From: 20CM-2-55-15 sp963738025
GTDB taxonomy: Bacteria; Acidobacteriota; Terriglobia; 20CM-2-55-15
Assembly: GCA_963738025.1 (NCBI GenBank)
Contig: CAVTWA010000017.1
Span: 61,321 to 125,320 of the forward strand
Reading direction: 5' to 3'
Length of the DNA: 64,000 nt
Shown here: positions 18,447 to 27,354 of the stretch, one piece after another
How positions within the stretch are numbered: the first letter of the stretch is position 1
Layout of the letters: each line of letters starts with the position of its first letter
Position numbers and translations under genes: made by a program
Notes under the pieces: model-generated
What the model was told of the DNA's origin: nothing
Database searches by the model: none
Seen by the model: only the letters and a program-made list of their open reading frames with translations

Positions 18447-19292
18447 ATGTTACACGCCCGGATCAAATACGCGCTCGGACTGATGGCGCTGTCGTTTATT
18501 TCACCGCAATTGGGCCGCGCCGCAAATTCGGCAATCCCTGCTGGATCTCTCGAGGTCGGTTTCCACCAGATGTACAACCTTGATTTTTCGGCTGCTCACA
18601 AAACATTCGAGGCGTGGGAAGAAGTACATCCAGACGATCCACTTGGCGCCGCATCGAATGCCGCAGCTTACCTGTTTGCGGAATTCGAACGGCTGCATAT
18701 TCTTGAATTCGACCTGTTTACAGATAACCGGCGGGTAGAGAATGTTGCCAAGCAGTTGCCGGATCCGGCGAACAAGAGCGCGTTTGAAAGCGAACTGACG
18801 AAAGCCGACGGCATTGCGGCAAAGCTGCTTGCGGGGTCTCCCGCCGACCGCAACGCGTTGTTCGCTCGATCGCTTGCCGACGGGCTGAGGGGAAACTACG
18901 CAGCACTGGTCGAGGACCGGAAACGCGACGCACTCGGATATCTGAAGTCATCCAGAACGACCGCTGAAAAGTTGATCGACATCGACCCCAGTTATAACGA
19001 TGCCTATCTGGCAGTGGGGATCGAAAATTACCTGCTGGGCGCTCGCTCGGCTCCGTCACGTTGGATGTTGCGCCTGGCGGGAGCCGAAACCGACAAGGAG
19101 AAAGGGCTCGCGAACCTCAAAATCACCGCCGAAAAAGGTTGTTATCTCGCTCCGTATGCCCGTGTTCTGCTGGTTATCGCGTCTCTTCGAGACAAGGACA
19201 GGAACACAGCGAAAAAGCTTCTGACGGATCTTGCCCGTGATTTTCCGCAGAATCACCTTTATGAAATCGAACTGGCGCGATTACACAGCTGA
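18447..19292 (+). CDS. Secreted TPR-like hypothetical protein
   Basis: A 281 aa exported protein with a signal peptide ending near GRAANS. The rest is alpha-helical, with TPR-like helices (MYNLDFSAAHKTFEAWEEVHPDDP; KLIDIDPSYNDAYLAVGIENYLLGA; ARVLLVIASLRDKDRNTAKKL). It was not matched to a named family. ATG 18447 is chosen because it follows AAGG; a TTG at 18444 in frame is possible. It stands 140 bases behind the kinase-like gene on the same strand and may belong to the same envelope unit. Confidence 0.65.
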   Translation: MLHARIKYALGLMALSFISPQLGRAANSAIPAGSLEVGFHQMYNLDFSAAHKTFEAWEEVHPDDPLGAASNAAAYLFAEFERLHILEFDLFTDNRRVENVAKQLPDPANKSAFESELTKADGIAAKLLAGSPADRNALFARSLADGLRGNYAALVEDRKRDALGYLKSSRTTAEKLIDIDPSYNDAYLAVGIENYLLGARSAPSRWMLRLAGAETDKEKGLANLKITAEKGCYLAPYARVLLVIASLRDKDRNTAKKLLTDLARDFPQNHLYEIELARLHS

Positions 19293-19452
19293 TGCTTCAA
19301 GCACCGGTATTGAAACTCAAAATCGTATAAAATGTTGAAGCTTAAACGCGAAGATCGAGGCTGTTCCGACTCTGCTCTAATTTCACCCAGAATGCTCACA
19401 GGTCCGTTGCCCTTTAGTTTCAAGTGTTTTTCGAAAGGAATTGAATAGGAAA

Positions 19453-20064
19453 ATGTCTGTGTATTCAGTGCGTAAACACAATTTACTTGTCGCGGTCATT
19501 GCCGCTCTGCTTCTATCCACTTCTGGTTCAGCCGAGACGAAAACCAATGCCGACCAGGCAAAAATCCGCATCAAGAATTTTGGGCGGACGAATGAGAATT
19601 ACTTTAGAGGCGCACAACCTGACACCAGCGATTACAAGGATCTGGCAGGTTTTGGCATCAAGACCGTCATCGACCTGACGCAAGATGGACGTAGTGATGA
19701 GCCCGGACTGGTCCGGAGTGCCGGAATGAGGTTCTATCGCATTCCACTGACGACCTCAGAAGCCCCCTCAGGAGCGGCTGTAACTCAGTTTTTGAAGCTG
19801 GTGAACGACCCCGCCAACTGGCCTGTTTATGTCCACTGTCAAGGAGGCCGCCACCGCACCGGCGTCATGACTGCCGTTTACAGAATGACTAACGAGAGCT
19901 GGAGTGCAAATCGAGCCTACGACGAGATGAAACGCTATCATTTCGAAGGCTTCCCAGGCCATCCGGTGCTCAAGGACTTTGTTTACCAGTTCTATTCGCA
20001 ACTGAACCAGACACGCCAGGCCAGCGATCGGCCATCTGAAAACACCTCCACGATCACGCAGTGA
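19453..20064 (+). CDS. Exported dual-specificity/tyrosine phosphatase-like protein
   Basis: The protein has a signal peptide (LLVAVIAALLLSTSGSAE) and a cysteine phosphatase fold. The catalytic P-loop is VHCQGGRHRTG (HCx5R) near residue 128, and a general acid region precedes it around DLTQDGRSDEPG. It resembles the DSP-like family of secreted bacterial phosphatases that dephosphorylate phosphoproteins, phosphoinositides or inositol phosphates; the substrate is unknown. ATG 19453 follows AATAGGAAA; a TTG at 19441 after AAAGGA is an alternative. An R1-type hairpin follows the gene. Confidence 0.82.
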   Translation: MSVYSVRKHNLLVAVIAALLLSTSGSAETKTNADQAKIRIKNFGRTNENYFRGAQPDTSDYKDLAGFGIKTVIDLTQDGRSDEPGLVRSAGMRFYRIPLTTSEAPSGAAVTQFLKLVNDPANWPVYVHCQGGRHRTGVMTAVYRMTNESWSANRAYDEMKRYHFEGFPGHPVLKDFVYQFYSQLNQTRQASDRPSENTSTITQ

Positions 20065-20074
20065 TGCTGCGGTC

Positions 20075-20110
20075 GCGGTCTATGAGTGTTCGAATTTCCT
20101 CATAGACCGC
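20075..20110 (+). terminator. Perfect 12-bp hairpin (R1-type), probable terminator
   Basis: GCGGTCTATGAG (20075-20086) and CTCATAGACCGC (20099-20110) are exact inverted repeats with a 12-base loop, 10 bases after the phosphatase stop. No U-tract follows, so termination is likely but not certain. The core matches repeat family R1. Confidence 0.5.
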
Positions 20111-20222
20111 GCTCGACTCCCCCCGCAAAAACAGGTTTTGGATTAGGGATTTCTTCGAATACACGCAGGTGATGACCGGCCACTATGCTCACCTAAATCT
20201 GTAGAGAAAGGAATATCCGCGA

Positions 20223-20531
20223 ATGCCAAAAATTTTTATCGGAAACATCCCCCATGCTTCCTCCGACTCCGAGCTTCAACAGTGGGTGGAATCACGGGGT
20301 TTTGAGGTACATGCCGTCCAGATCATTTACGACCGTATCACGGGCAAATCGCGTGGTTTCGGATTCGTCACGCTTGGCGAAGAAGTAGACACGCAAACCG
20401 CGATCAATTTGATGAATGGACGTCGAATGGAAGGACGCGTACTGACGGTCAATGAAGCGACACCATTAACTTCACCAACAGCGGCACTCGGGGCGCACGC
20501 CAAGCCCGGTTCACTCCATAACCAGACCTAA
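20223..20531 (+). CDS. RRM-type RNA-binding protein
   Basis: A single RNA recognition motif of about 80 residues with a short tail. RNP2 is KIFIGNIP at residues 3-10 and RNP1 is KSRGFGFVTL near residues 41-50; both carry the aromatic residues that stack on RNA. The 102 aa length is usual for bacterial glycine-rich or cold-induced RRM proteins. A ribosome binding site (AAAGGA) precedes ATG 20223. A role in RNA stability or cold response is inferred from the family. A hairpin at 20567-20586 probably ends the transcript. Confidence 0.9.
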   Translation: MPKIFIGNIPHASSDSELQQWVESRGFEVHAVQIIYDRITGKSRGFGFVTLGEEVDTQTAINLMNGRRMEGRVLTVNEATPLTSPTAALGAHAKPGSLHNQT

Positions 20532-20566
20532 GCACGGAACAATCGCTTTGGCTGGTACGCGGTGCG

Positions 20567-20586
20567 CCCGGACTTTAGTTCGGGCC
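20567..20586 (+). terminator. Hairpin after the RRM gene
   Basis: GCCCGGACT and AGTTCGGGC form a 9-bp stem, with one G-U pair, around a 2-base loop. It is 35 bases after the RRM stop. No T-run follows. Confidence 0.4.
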
Positions 20587-20617
20587 CCTGCAATTCGTCG
20601 TGAAAAGGATGCCGGGC

Positions 20618-21071
20618 ATGAATTCAGCATGCTATGCACTGCACGTTAAAGGTCGATTTGGGAGTGTCGTTAAAACGCAACTGCAACAGAAGGGGTATGA
20701 AACGGTTCTGCCGACGTATACATCGACTCGAAATGGTCGGATCGAGTAAAGTCGCCGTCTCTACCCCTTTTCCCTCATCAGGTCTTTTGCAATTTCAACA
20801 TCAATGACAGTCAGTCCCTTCTCCTGACGCCAGGCGTCAGGAGAGTAGCCGGTTCGGGAAAGTCTCCTCTCTCGATAGACCAGGCGGAGGTCGCTTCTCT
20901 GCGCCAATTGCCGAGTTCGGGAATATTTCTACCTGCCCGATGTCAAAGAGAGCCAGTTCGTGCGCGTCGACAGCGGGCCATCAAAAGGACTTACACGTTG
21001 AAAAATACCTGCAAGCGATAGAAAGTCTACCAAATGAGGTCTGCCGGTTCCCGATCTGCATCTCGGAGTGT
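20618..21071 (+). pseudogene. NusG-like specialised antiterminator (UpxY/RfaH-type), frameshifted
   Basis: Starts at ATG 20618 (or 20609) after AAAAGGA and gives CYALHVKGRFGSVVKTQLQQ and KGYETVLPTYTSTR, the start of a NusG N-terminal domain. A stop at 20747 ends this frame. Adding one base at the A-run near 20733 restores KWSDRVK-SPSLPLFPHQVFC and LLLTPGVRRVAGSGK, both standard for the family. Near 20905 it changes frame again (YLPDVKESQFVRVDSGPSKG, the KOW linker) and once more near 20990, ending at the glgX ribosome binding site. Such proteins increase elongation through polysaccharide operons. It is broken in this sequence; decay or read error is undecided. Confidence 0.7.
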
Positions 21072-21074
21072 GTT

Positions 21075-23123
21075 GTGGTTCCTCAATCCGGCAAACCATA
21101 TCCACTTGGCGCCACCTCCAACGGTTCTGGAGTAAATTTTTCATTATTTTCGAGCGTTGCCCAGAGCGTCGAGCTATGCCTGTTCGATGATGCAGGCCGG
21201 GAAACCCGGTACGAGCTCCCCGACATGACGGCATTGTGCTGGCACGGGTATTTTCCGGGTCTCCAGCCCGGACAGAAATACGCCTTCCGCGTCCACGGGC
21301 CATGGGCTCCGGCAGCCGGTCTTCGATGTAATTCCTCAAAACTTCTTCTGGATCCATACGCGAAGTGCATCTACGGGCGAGTGGAATGGAACGAGGCGGT
21401 CTTTCCACATTATTTCACTGGATCGCAGAGCCGGCGCAATGACCTGGATTCGGCCAGGTACGTACCGCGATGCATAGTCATCGACCCGCACTTTGATTGG
21501 GGTAGTGACCAGCCTCTTCGTACGCCATGGGAGAGGACCGTCATCTACGAGCTTCATGTGAAGGGTTTCACGAAAAAGCATCCCGAAGTGCCTGCCGATC
21601 TGCGCGGAAAGTTCCTCGGACTAACGCATCCGTCTGTTATCGAATATTTCAAGACGCTGGGAGTCACGGCGATCGAACTGATGCCCGCACAGGCGTTCGT
21701 ACACGACATGTATCTGGAAGAACTTGGATTGAAGAATTACTGGGGCTATAACACGATCGGTTTTTTTACGCCTCAAAACGAATATGCGACACCTTCCGGG
21801 GACATAGGGCGGGAAGTACGGGAATTCAAACAAATGGTGAAGTCGTTACACGAAGCCGGTCTTGAAGTAATTCTCGACGTCGTTTTCGGACATACGGCGG
21901 AAGGCAACCACCTGGGTCCGGTACTGTCATTTAAAGGAATAGACAACCCGGCGTATTACCGCTTATCCGATGAGAACCCGTTTTATTACAAGGACTACAC
22001 GGGCACCGGTAACAGCCTCAACATGCGCCATCCCTTTGGCCTGCAGTTGATGATGGATTCGCTCCGATATTGGATCACGGAAATGCACGTTGACGGCTTC
22101 CGCTTCGACCTCGCATCGACGCTGGCGCGAGGTGTTCATGATGTCGACCGGATGTCTGCGTTTTTCGATGTCATCCAGCAAGACCCCGTTGTGAGCCAGG
22201 CAAAACTCATCGCTGAGCCGTGGGACGCGAGCGCCGGCGGCTACCAGCTTGGTAATTTTCCGCCGCTCTGGTCCGAGTGGAACGGCAAATTCAGAGATCA
22301 TGTGCGCGATTACTGGCGTGGCCACGGCGGAAATCTGAGCGATTTTTCTTTGCGGTTGTCCGCCAGTCCGGACCTCTATGAATTAGATCGGAGGCGACCA
22401 ACCGCAAGCATCAATTTTGTTGCCTGCCATGACGGCTTCACGCTGGCAGACCTTGTGTCATACAACGAAAAGCACAATGACGCCAACGGCGAATGGAACG
22501 CGGACGGCGAGAATCACAATCGATCCTGGAACTGCGGAATTGAAGGGAAAACGGATAACGACAGAATCAATGCGCTCCGTATGCAGCAAAAACGCAATTT
22601 ACTCGCGACACTGCTCCTCTCCCGCGGCGTTCCGATGTTGCTGGCAGGTGATGAGTTTGGCCGTACACAGCACGGCAACAACAATGCTTATTGCCAGGAC
22701 AGCAGTGTTTCCTGGATCGACTGGCATGGTGCCGATGATAACCTTGCCACCTTTGTCCGGCGCCTCATTGAACTACGCCGCGAACACGCCGCTTTTCGCC
22801 GCAATGATTTCTGCCGGGAAGGTTCGGGCTGGTATCGAAATGACGGTGAGCCGATGACAGCCGACGACTGGAATACGCCCTGGGCCAAGGCAATCGGCGT
22901 TCATCTCGATGGTTCGAGACTGCAAGATCCAGATGACGACTTCTATATCGCATTCAACTCTCATTCGCAGCCCCTCAACTTCACAATACCCCCGGCCCTC
23001 GGGCGCTTCTGGCGGGTGGTCATACACACCACATGTTGCCAGAGGGCCGTTTTTGCGCGGACGCGCAGGGGAATCAAGTTCGCGGTCGACGCGCATTCGA
23101 TGATTGTTCTGGTTAAGGTCTAG
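21075..23123 (+). CDS. glgX: Glycogen debranching enzyme GlgX
   Basis: Hydrolyses alpha-1,6 branches of glycogen. Domains: N-terminal CBM48 (GKPYPLGATSNGSGVNFSLF), then the GH13 barrel with conserved regions DVVFGHTAEG, GFRFDLAST (nucleophile Asp), LIAEPWD (acid/base Glu) and NFVACHDGFTL (transition-state Asp), and a C-terminal beta-domain. The open frame extends to 20940, but that part is the tail of the NusG-like remnant. GTG 21075 follows GGAG by 6 bases and gives the normal N-terminus, so it is preferred. Length is 682 aa, usual for the family. Confidence 0.93.
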   Translation: MVPQSGKPYPLGATSNGSGVNFSLFSSVAQSVELCLFDDAGRETRYELPDMTALCWHGYFPGLQPGQKYAFRVHGPWAPAAGLRCNSSKLLLDPYAKCIYGRVEWNEAVFPHYFTGSQSRRNDLDSARYVPRCIVIDPHFDWGSDQPLRTPWERTVIYELHVKGFTKKHPEVPADLRGKFLGLTHPSVIEYFKTLGVTAIELMPAQAFVHDMYLEELGLKNYWGYNTIGFFTPQNEYATPSGDIGREVREFKQMVKSLHEAGLEVILDVVFGHTAEGNHLGPVLSFKGIDNPAYYRLSDENPFYYKDYTGTGNSLNMRHPFGLQLMMDSLRYWITEMHVDGFRFDLASTLARGVHDVDRMSAFFDVIQQDPVVSQAKLIAEPWDASAGGYQLGNFPPLWSEWNGKFRDHVRDYWRGHGGNLSDFSLRLSASPDLYELDRRRPTASINFVACHDGFTLADLVSYNEKHNDANGEWNADGENHNRSWNCGIEGKTDNDRINALRMQQKRNLLATLLLSRGVPMLLAGDEFGRTQHGNNNAYCQDSSVSWIDWHGADDNLATFVRRLIELRREHAAFRRNDFCREGSGWYRNDGEPMTADDWNTPWAKAIGVHLDGSRLQDPDDDFYIAFNSHSQPLNFTIPPALGRFWRVVIHTTCCQRAVFARTRRGIKFAVDAHSMIVLVKV

Positions 23124-23134
23124 ATTACTTGCTC

Positions 23135-23764
23135 CTAAATCTTGCTTCGGAGTGCGTACCGAATCAGTTCAGCAGTCGTTTTCATTCCGAGGTTCCTCAT
23201 GATTTCGTATTTATGCGACTCCGCGGTTCTCGTCGATATGTTGAGCACCGCGCCGATCTCCCTCATGGTTCGGCCCTCTGTCAGCAGCCGCACGACGTCA
23301 CGTTGACGCGCGGTGAGAGAGATGCCACGGAAGTTTTGTTGTGGTCCAGCGGTAATCAGAGTCGAGATCAAGTCGCCGAGCAAGGGGGTGATGTAGGTGC
23401 CTCCGCGAGCGATACATTGGATTGCTTTGACAAGCTCCTCCATGTTGCCTGATTTCAAGACATATCCTGCGGCACCCGTCCGAAAGGCCTCCTCGACGAG
23501 CGGGAGGTCGGAGTACATCGTTAAAAATACGATCTTGGTTTCGATCCCCTCTTCACGCAATTGCCGGGCTGCTTCGATGCCGGTCAACTGAGGCATCATG
23601 ATGTCCGAAACAACGACTTCAGGCCGGTACTGTCTGGTCAGGTCCAACATTGTCTGCCCGTCGCACGCGGCTCCGACGACTTCAAACTCCTGTCCCAGGA
23701 AAGTGGCCATACCGTCCAGCAGCATCAAATGGTCATCAGCCAAAAGGATACTTGTGCGTTTCAT
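23135..23764 (-). CDS. NarL/FixJ-type response regulator
   Basis: Receiver domain (residues 1-120): acidic pair in LLADDH, phospho-acceptor Asp in VVSDIMMP, Thr in VFLTMYSD, Lys in VLKSGN. A LuxR-type helix-turn-helix follows: LTARQRDVVRLLTEGRTMREIGAVLNISTRTAESHK. It is a DNA-binding transcription factor switched by phosphorylation. The start is ATG 23764 with AAGGAG upstream; the frame runs further to 23809. It is first of three closely similar regulators on this strand; its kinase is probably the one at 25195-26289. Confidence 0.92.
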   Translation of the reverse strand: MKRTSILLADDHLMLLDGMATFLGQEFEVVGAACDGQTMLDLTRQYRPEVVVSDIMMPQLTGIEAARQLREEGIETKIVFLTMYSDLPLVEEAFRTGAAGYVLKSGNMEELVKAIQCIARGGTYITPLLGDLISTLITAGPQQNFRGISLTARQRDVVRLLTEGRTMREIGAVLNISTRTAESHKYEIMRNLGMKTTAELIRYALRSKI

Positions 23765-23884
23765 GAATTGGCTCCTTAAGTAAAGTGGACCCAAGGCGCG
23801 TGCAGGCAAATCGGGGTAAGTCTGTATTCTTCTGTAGGAATTAGCGCAAGGGCAGGTTATCGAGCGCTGACTGAATCTGGATGC

Positions 23885-24289
23885 TCACATAACGAATGAA
23901 GAGGTAGTAGAGCTGTGTAACCGGATCAGAGAACACACGGTGTCGGCCATGTCAGCCATTGCATACGGCTTTTGAAAGATATTGTGACCTGAGAGCCAGG
24001 GCGTCGCTTTTACGGCAAGCATCGGATCCGCACACGTCATCACGAATGATCGATCGATAAACCGGTTCAGCAGTTGACTGAGCACGGCAGCCGAGCGCGC
24101 ATATGGCGGCTCGAGATCGAAGACGACAACCGGCGCGCCGGACGAGGCGATGACGTCACCGATCCTGTCCAGACCTTCCGACGGTTCAATTCCCGTCGAC
24201 ACAAGGTTTCGCCGGCAAAGAACGAGCGACGCGAGTTGGATGACATCGGTATTCCACAGGACCAGCGCAACATCGATATTATGATTCAT
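23885..24289 (-). CDS. Degenerate receiver-like protein
   Basis: A 134 aa protein with the outline of a receiver domain but no output domain. The Asp-like strand reads VVVFDLEPPY and the Lys strand FQKPYAM, while the N-terminal acidic pair is missing (VALVLWNTD). It cannot be shown to accept phosphate; it may be a pseudo-receiver or connector. The start is the ATG at 24289; the frame continues to a TTG at 24319. It sits between two NarL-type regulators on the same strand. Confidence 0.55.
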   Translation of the reverse strand: MNHNIDVALVLWNTDVIQLASLVLCRRNLVSTGIEPSEGLDRIGDVIASSGAPVVVFDLEPPYARSAAVLSQLLNRFIDRSFVMTCADPMLAVKATPWLSGHNIFQKPYAMADMADTVCSLIRLHSSTTSSFVM

Positions 24290-24379
24290 GGCGTTCGATG
24301 GTGCGTCGAATGGGGCCAAAATGCCATCCGCAAAACTTCGTATATTTATCTTGCGAATTTACGTTGCGGGGCCGCGGGC

Positions 24380-25015
24380 TTAGACGAGCTTAATGCGGAC
24401 CGCATACCGGATCAGCGCTGCACTCGTTTCGACACCGAGCTGGCGCATGATTTCATACTTATGCGATTCGGCAGTCCGCGTCGAAATACCCATCACGGAT
24501 GCGGTCTCTTTCATTGTTTTGCCTTCGGCGAGCAGTTGCAGGACCTCACGCTGGCGCGACGTCAGCGGGCTTTCGCGAGGCGACTCTTTCGGACCGGCGG
24601 TCATGAGAACAGAAATGAGGTCGCCAGCCAGCAAAGGGGTGATGTAGGTAGACCCTTTTGCGACCGAGTGAATGGCTTTTACGAATTCACTGGCGTCACA
24701 CATCTTGAGAACAAACCCTGAAGCGCCGACACGGAAGGCTTCTTCGACGAGGGGCAGATCCGCATGCATTGTCAGGAACAGAAATTTTACCGAACGAAGA
24801 TCCTTTCGGAGTATTCGCGCAGCATCAAGCCCGTTCAGATGCGGCATTGAAATGTCGCTCACAATCACGTCCGGCCGTTTATCCTTGGCCATTTCGATCA
24901 TGGCGCGGCCATCGCGCGCAACTCCCACGACATCGAAATCCTGCCGGAGGACGTGAATCAAACCGTCCATTAAAATTGCGTGATCATCTGCGAGTAAAAC
25001 GCTTGTACGACTCAT
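24380..25015 (-). CDS. NarL/FixJ-type response regulator
   Basis: Receiver plus LuxR-type helix-turn-helix, 211 aa. Motifs: LLADDH, phospho-acceptor in VIVSDISMP, LFLTMHAD, VLKMCD; the DNA-binding part is LTSRQREVLQLLAEGKTMKE followed by ISTRTAESHKYEIMRQLGV. GGAG lies 6 bases before ATG 25015. It is very similar to the regulators at 23135 and 26481, which suggests local duplication. Upstream lies the sensor kinase at 25195-26289 on the same strand, 179 bases away, its most likely partner. Confidence 0.92.
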   Translation of the reverse strand: MSRTSVLLADDHAILMDGLIHVLRQDFDVVGVARDGRAMIEMAKDKRPDVIVSDISMPHLNGLDAARILRKDLRSVKFLFLTMHADLPLVEEAFRVGASGFVLKMCDASEFVKAIHSVAKGSTYITPLLAGDLISVLMTAGPKESPRESPLTSRQREVLQLLAEGKTMKETASVMGISTRTAESHKYEIMRQLGVETSAALIRYAVRIKLV

Positions 25016-25194
25016 AAGTACTCCGTTTCGATCGTTATTATAAAAATTATAAAAACACCTGGAACAGTTAATGCATATGTGCCGAGTATGTAGCTCGATT
25101 CATACACGTTCCGTAGCTTTTGTGTAAACTTTTATTTACAACTCTGATTAAAAAAATGCTGATTGGCCAGACGGTGTATGTAAACCCGAGGTGG

Positions 25195-26289
25195 TCATTC
25201 GACGACAGACTCCTCCAGTATCTGTTGTAGCGGAACAGTCAGCGCTACTTCGGTGCCCTGGCCGGGCGAAGTTGTCAGCAAGACGCGTCCGCCCACACTC
25301 ATTGCGCGCTCCTGCATGCTCAGCAGTCCCACTCCGCCATTCTGCATCGCGTCTGACCGAACGAATCCCTTACCCGAATCCGATACGGTTAACCGCAATT
25401 GGCCGCTGTTGCGATCCAGTTGAATGTGGGCTCTGCCGGCGGCGGAATGTTTCACAATGTTTTGCAGGCATTCCTGGGTAATCCGGAAGACGCACAATTC
25501 CAGATCGCTCGGCAGACGCGGAAATTCGGCAGGAACGGACACGTCGATCTGAATTCCATAATTGTCCTGAAATGCTTTACCGAGTGACTTCAACGCTCCT
25601 CCGATCCCGACGTAGCGCAGCGAAGGGGGATGTAAGGAATGCGAAAGATCGCGCAAAGCCGTCGAGAGTTCGGTAAGCCCATCAACGACCCTGGTCAGTT
25701 CAGTATCGACACAAGCTGACGTTTGGGCGCGCTGGCTAATCAACTGGCGGATAGAGAATGCCAGGAACGCGATCTTGCCGCCCAGATCGTCGTGTATTTC
25801 GCGTGAAATCCGCTGCCGCTCTTCCTCCTGGGCATTGATCAATCCGCGCGCAAACTTCTGAACGCGGTCGAATTCCTTTACTCGCGAAAGCTCGAGGTCA
25901 CTGATATCGGTGTGACACACCGCCACTCTCGCGTTCTTGTAGTGAATTTGTGTAGCGGTCATTCGAAAATAGCCGAGGCCTGCGGGCGTGTCGCAGGTGT
26001 AGTCCATGCTGAACGAAGGAGTCTCTTCGTTCAGCACCTGGCAAATTCCGTTCAGCGCGATGTGAGAACTAAGCGAAAAGTTGCTCGCCCTGCGGCAGAC
26101 GTCGAGATAGTCCGCTCCCACTCCAATGCGCGTCGATCTGGCACGGCTCTGTTTTGCGAGAGCCGTCCAGTCATCGTTGACGGCAACGATTTTGCCATGC
26201 CGATCGATCAGAGCCATACGGCGGGCGACCGCCGGGCGAGAGTCGCATTTCACGTCTCCCGTTTGTGATAACCGGGTGGCCACTATCAT
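25195..26289 (-). CDS. PAS-containing NarX/DegS-type sensor histidine kinase
   Basis: A cytoplasmic kinase of 364 aa without membrane segments. Residues about 25-135 are a PAS-like sensor (MALIDRHGKIVAVNDDWTAL ... CHTDISDLE). HisKA_3 follows, with the phosphorylated His in EERQRISREIHDDLGGK. The ATPase domain has an N-box ITQECLQNIVKHS and VSDSGKGF with GVGLLSMQERA. It probably phosphorylates the adjacent NarL-type regulators. The ribosome binding site GAGGAGAGG lies before ATG 26289. The signal is unknown; a PAS domain could bind haem, flavin or a small ligand. Confidence 0.9.
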   Translation of the reverse strand: MIVATRLSQTGDVKCDSRPAVARRMALIDRHGKIVAVNDDWTALAKQSRARSTRIGVGADYLDVCRRASNFSLSSHIALNGICQVLNEETPSFSMDYTCDTPAGLGYFRMTATQIHYKNARVAVCHTDISDLELSRVKEFDRVQKFARGLINAQEEERQRISREIHDDLGGKIAFLAFSIRQLISQRAQTSACVDTELTRVVDGLTELSTALRDLSHSLHPPSLRYVGIGGALKSLGKAFQDNYGIQIDVSVPAEFPRLPSDLELCVFRITQECLQNIVKHSAAGRAHIQLDRNSGQLRLTVSDSGKGFVRSDAMQNGGVGLLSMQERAMSVGGRVLLTTSPGQGTEVALTVPLQQILEESVVE

Positions 26290-26480
26290 ATGCCTCTCCT
26301 CTTCTACACAGTCCGTTTCAAATTTTCAGGTTAAGCTGCGGACGAGTCCTACGTCGGAGAGCTTGGAAACACGTTTCTTGTTTTTGGAGCCCCTATTATA
26401 CGGCAATACTACGGCCTGCAAAGCTGTAAAACTCCCGCCCATAGCCGTTTTTTTTGCGGGCGCGACTCCGGAGTGATTGT

Positions 26481-27110
26481 CTAAACAACCAGCTTCATGC
26501 GCATTGCATGATGGATGAGTTCAGCGCTGCATTTCGCGCCCAGGATTCTCATCATTTTGTATTTATGCCACTCCACTGTCCGCGTTGAAAGATTAGTAAG
26601 CGAGGCGATTTCCTTCATCGTCTTTCCTTCCGCAAACAATTGGAGGATTTCGCGCTGCCGGGAGGTCAACTGTTCGGTTTCAGCTGACGTGGTGGGATGT
26701 GTCTTCAGATCGACGAATCCAGCCGCTATGCTGGGCGACACATACTGCCGGTTTGCTACGACGGCATCCAGCGCTACGAGGAGTTCGTCGTAACTGGATT
26801 CCTTGTTCACGAAGGCAGAGCCGCCACAGTTGAAACACTCACGCGCCAGCTCGGGGTCCGCGTGCATCGTCAGAAAGACGATTTTAGGGGTATAGGGCGC
26901 TTTGCGCAGTGAGCGCGCGCTTTCCAGACCGCTCATCAGCGGCATGGTGATGTCGGTTATGACTACGTCCGGTTTGTGCTTTTCCGCCGAAGCCAGCAGT
27001 GCTTTGCCGTCCGCAACAATATCGACCACCTCGTAGCGCTGCGCAAGCAGATGAACGAGAGCTTGCGCAAACAGGTTATGGTCGTCAGCTACTACGACTC
27101 GGGTTGCCAT
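26481..27110 (-). CDS. NarL/FixJ-type response regulator
   Basis: Receiver (VVADDHN, VVITDITMP, VFLTMHAD, FVNKESS) plus LuxR-type helix-turn-helix (LTSRQREILQLFAEGKTMKE, LSTRTVEWHK). The start is ATG 27110; the ribosome binding site GGGAGG before it contains an earlier in-frame ATG at 27122. The gene is 191 bases upstream of the PAS kinase on the same strand. It is the third member of the local regulator set and the most diverged of them in the receiver. Confidence 0.92.
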   Translation of the reverse strand: MATRVVVADDHNLFAQALVHLLAQRYEVVDIVADGKALLASAEKHKPDVVITDITMPLMSGLESARSLRKAPYTPKIVFLTMHADPELARECFNCGGSAFVNKESSYDELLVALDAVVANRQYVSPSIAAGFVDLKTHPTTSAETEQLTSRQREILQLFAEGKTMKEIASLTNLSTRTVEWHKYKMMRILGAKCSAELIHHAMRMKLVV

Positions 27111-27354
27111 ACTTCCTCCCATTTTCTATATACATCTTCGGCAACGGACACACCAATATCAATCCGTGATGTTCCTACTGCATGCGAAAAAAAACAAATT
27201 ATGTCACGCACTTGTACCGATAGCTGTCTTCGATTGTTGTCTATAAATTGGCCAAATGAAAAGAAAGTTCAAAGTGCCGCTATTTAACCCGGCATTCACA
27301 TCGTTTAGAACGCGGCCCAAATCGACGGTGCTGTTCACGAACTGAGGAGCGGAT

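Noticed and set aside
20940..21074. Extended N-terminus of GlgX
   Set aside because: These codons are the tail of the NusG-like remnant; a GGAG ribosome binding site and normal family start favour GTG 21075.
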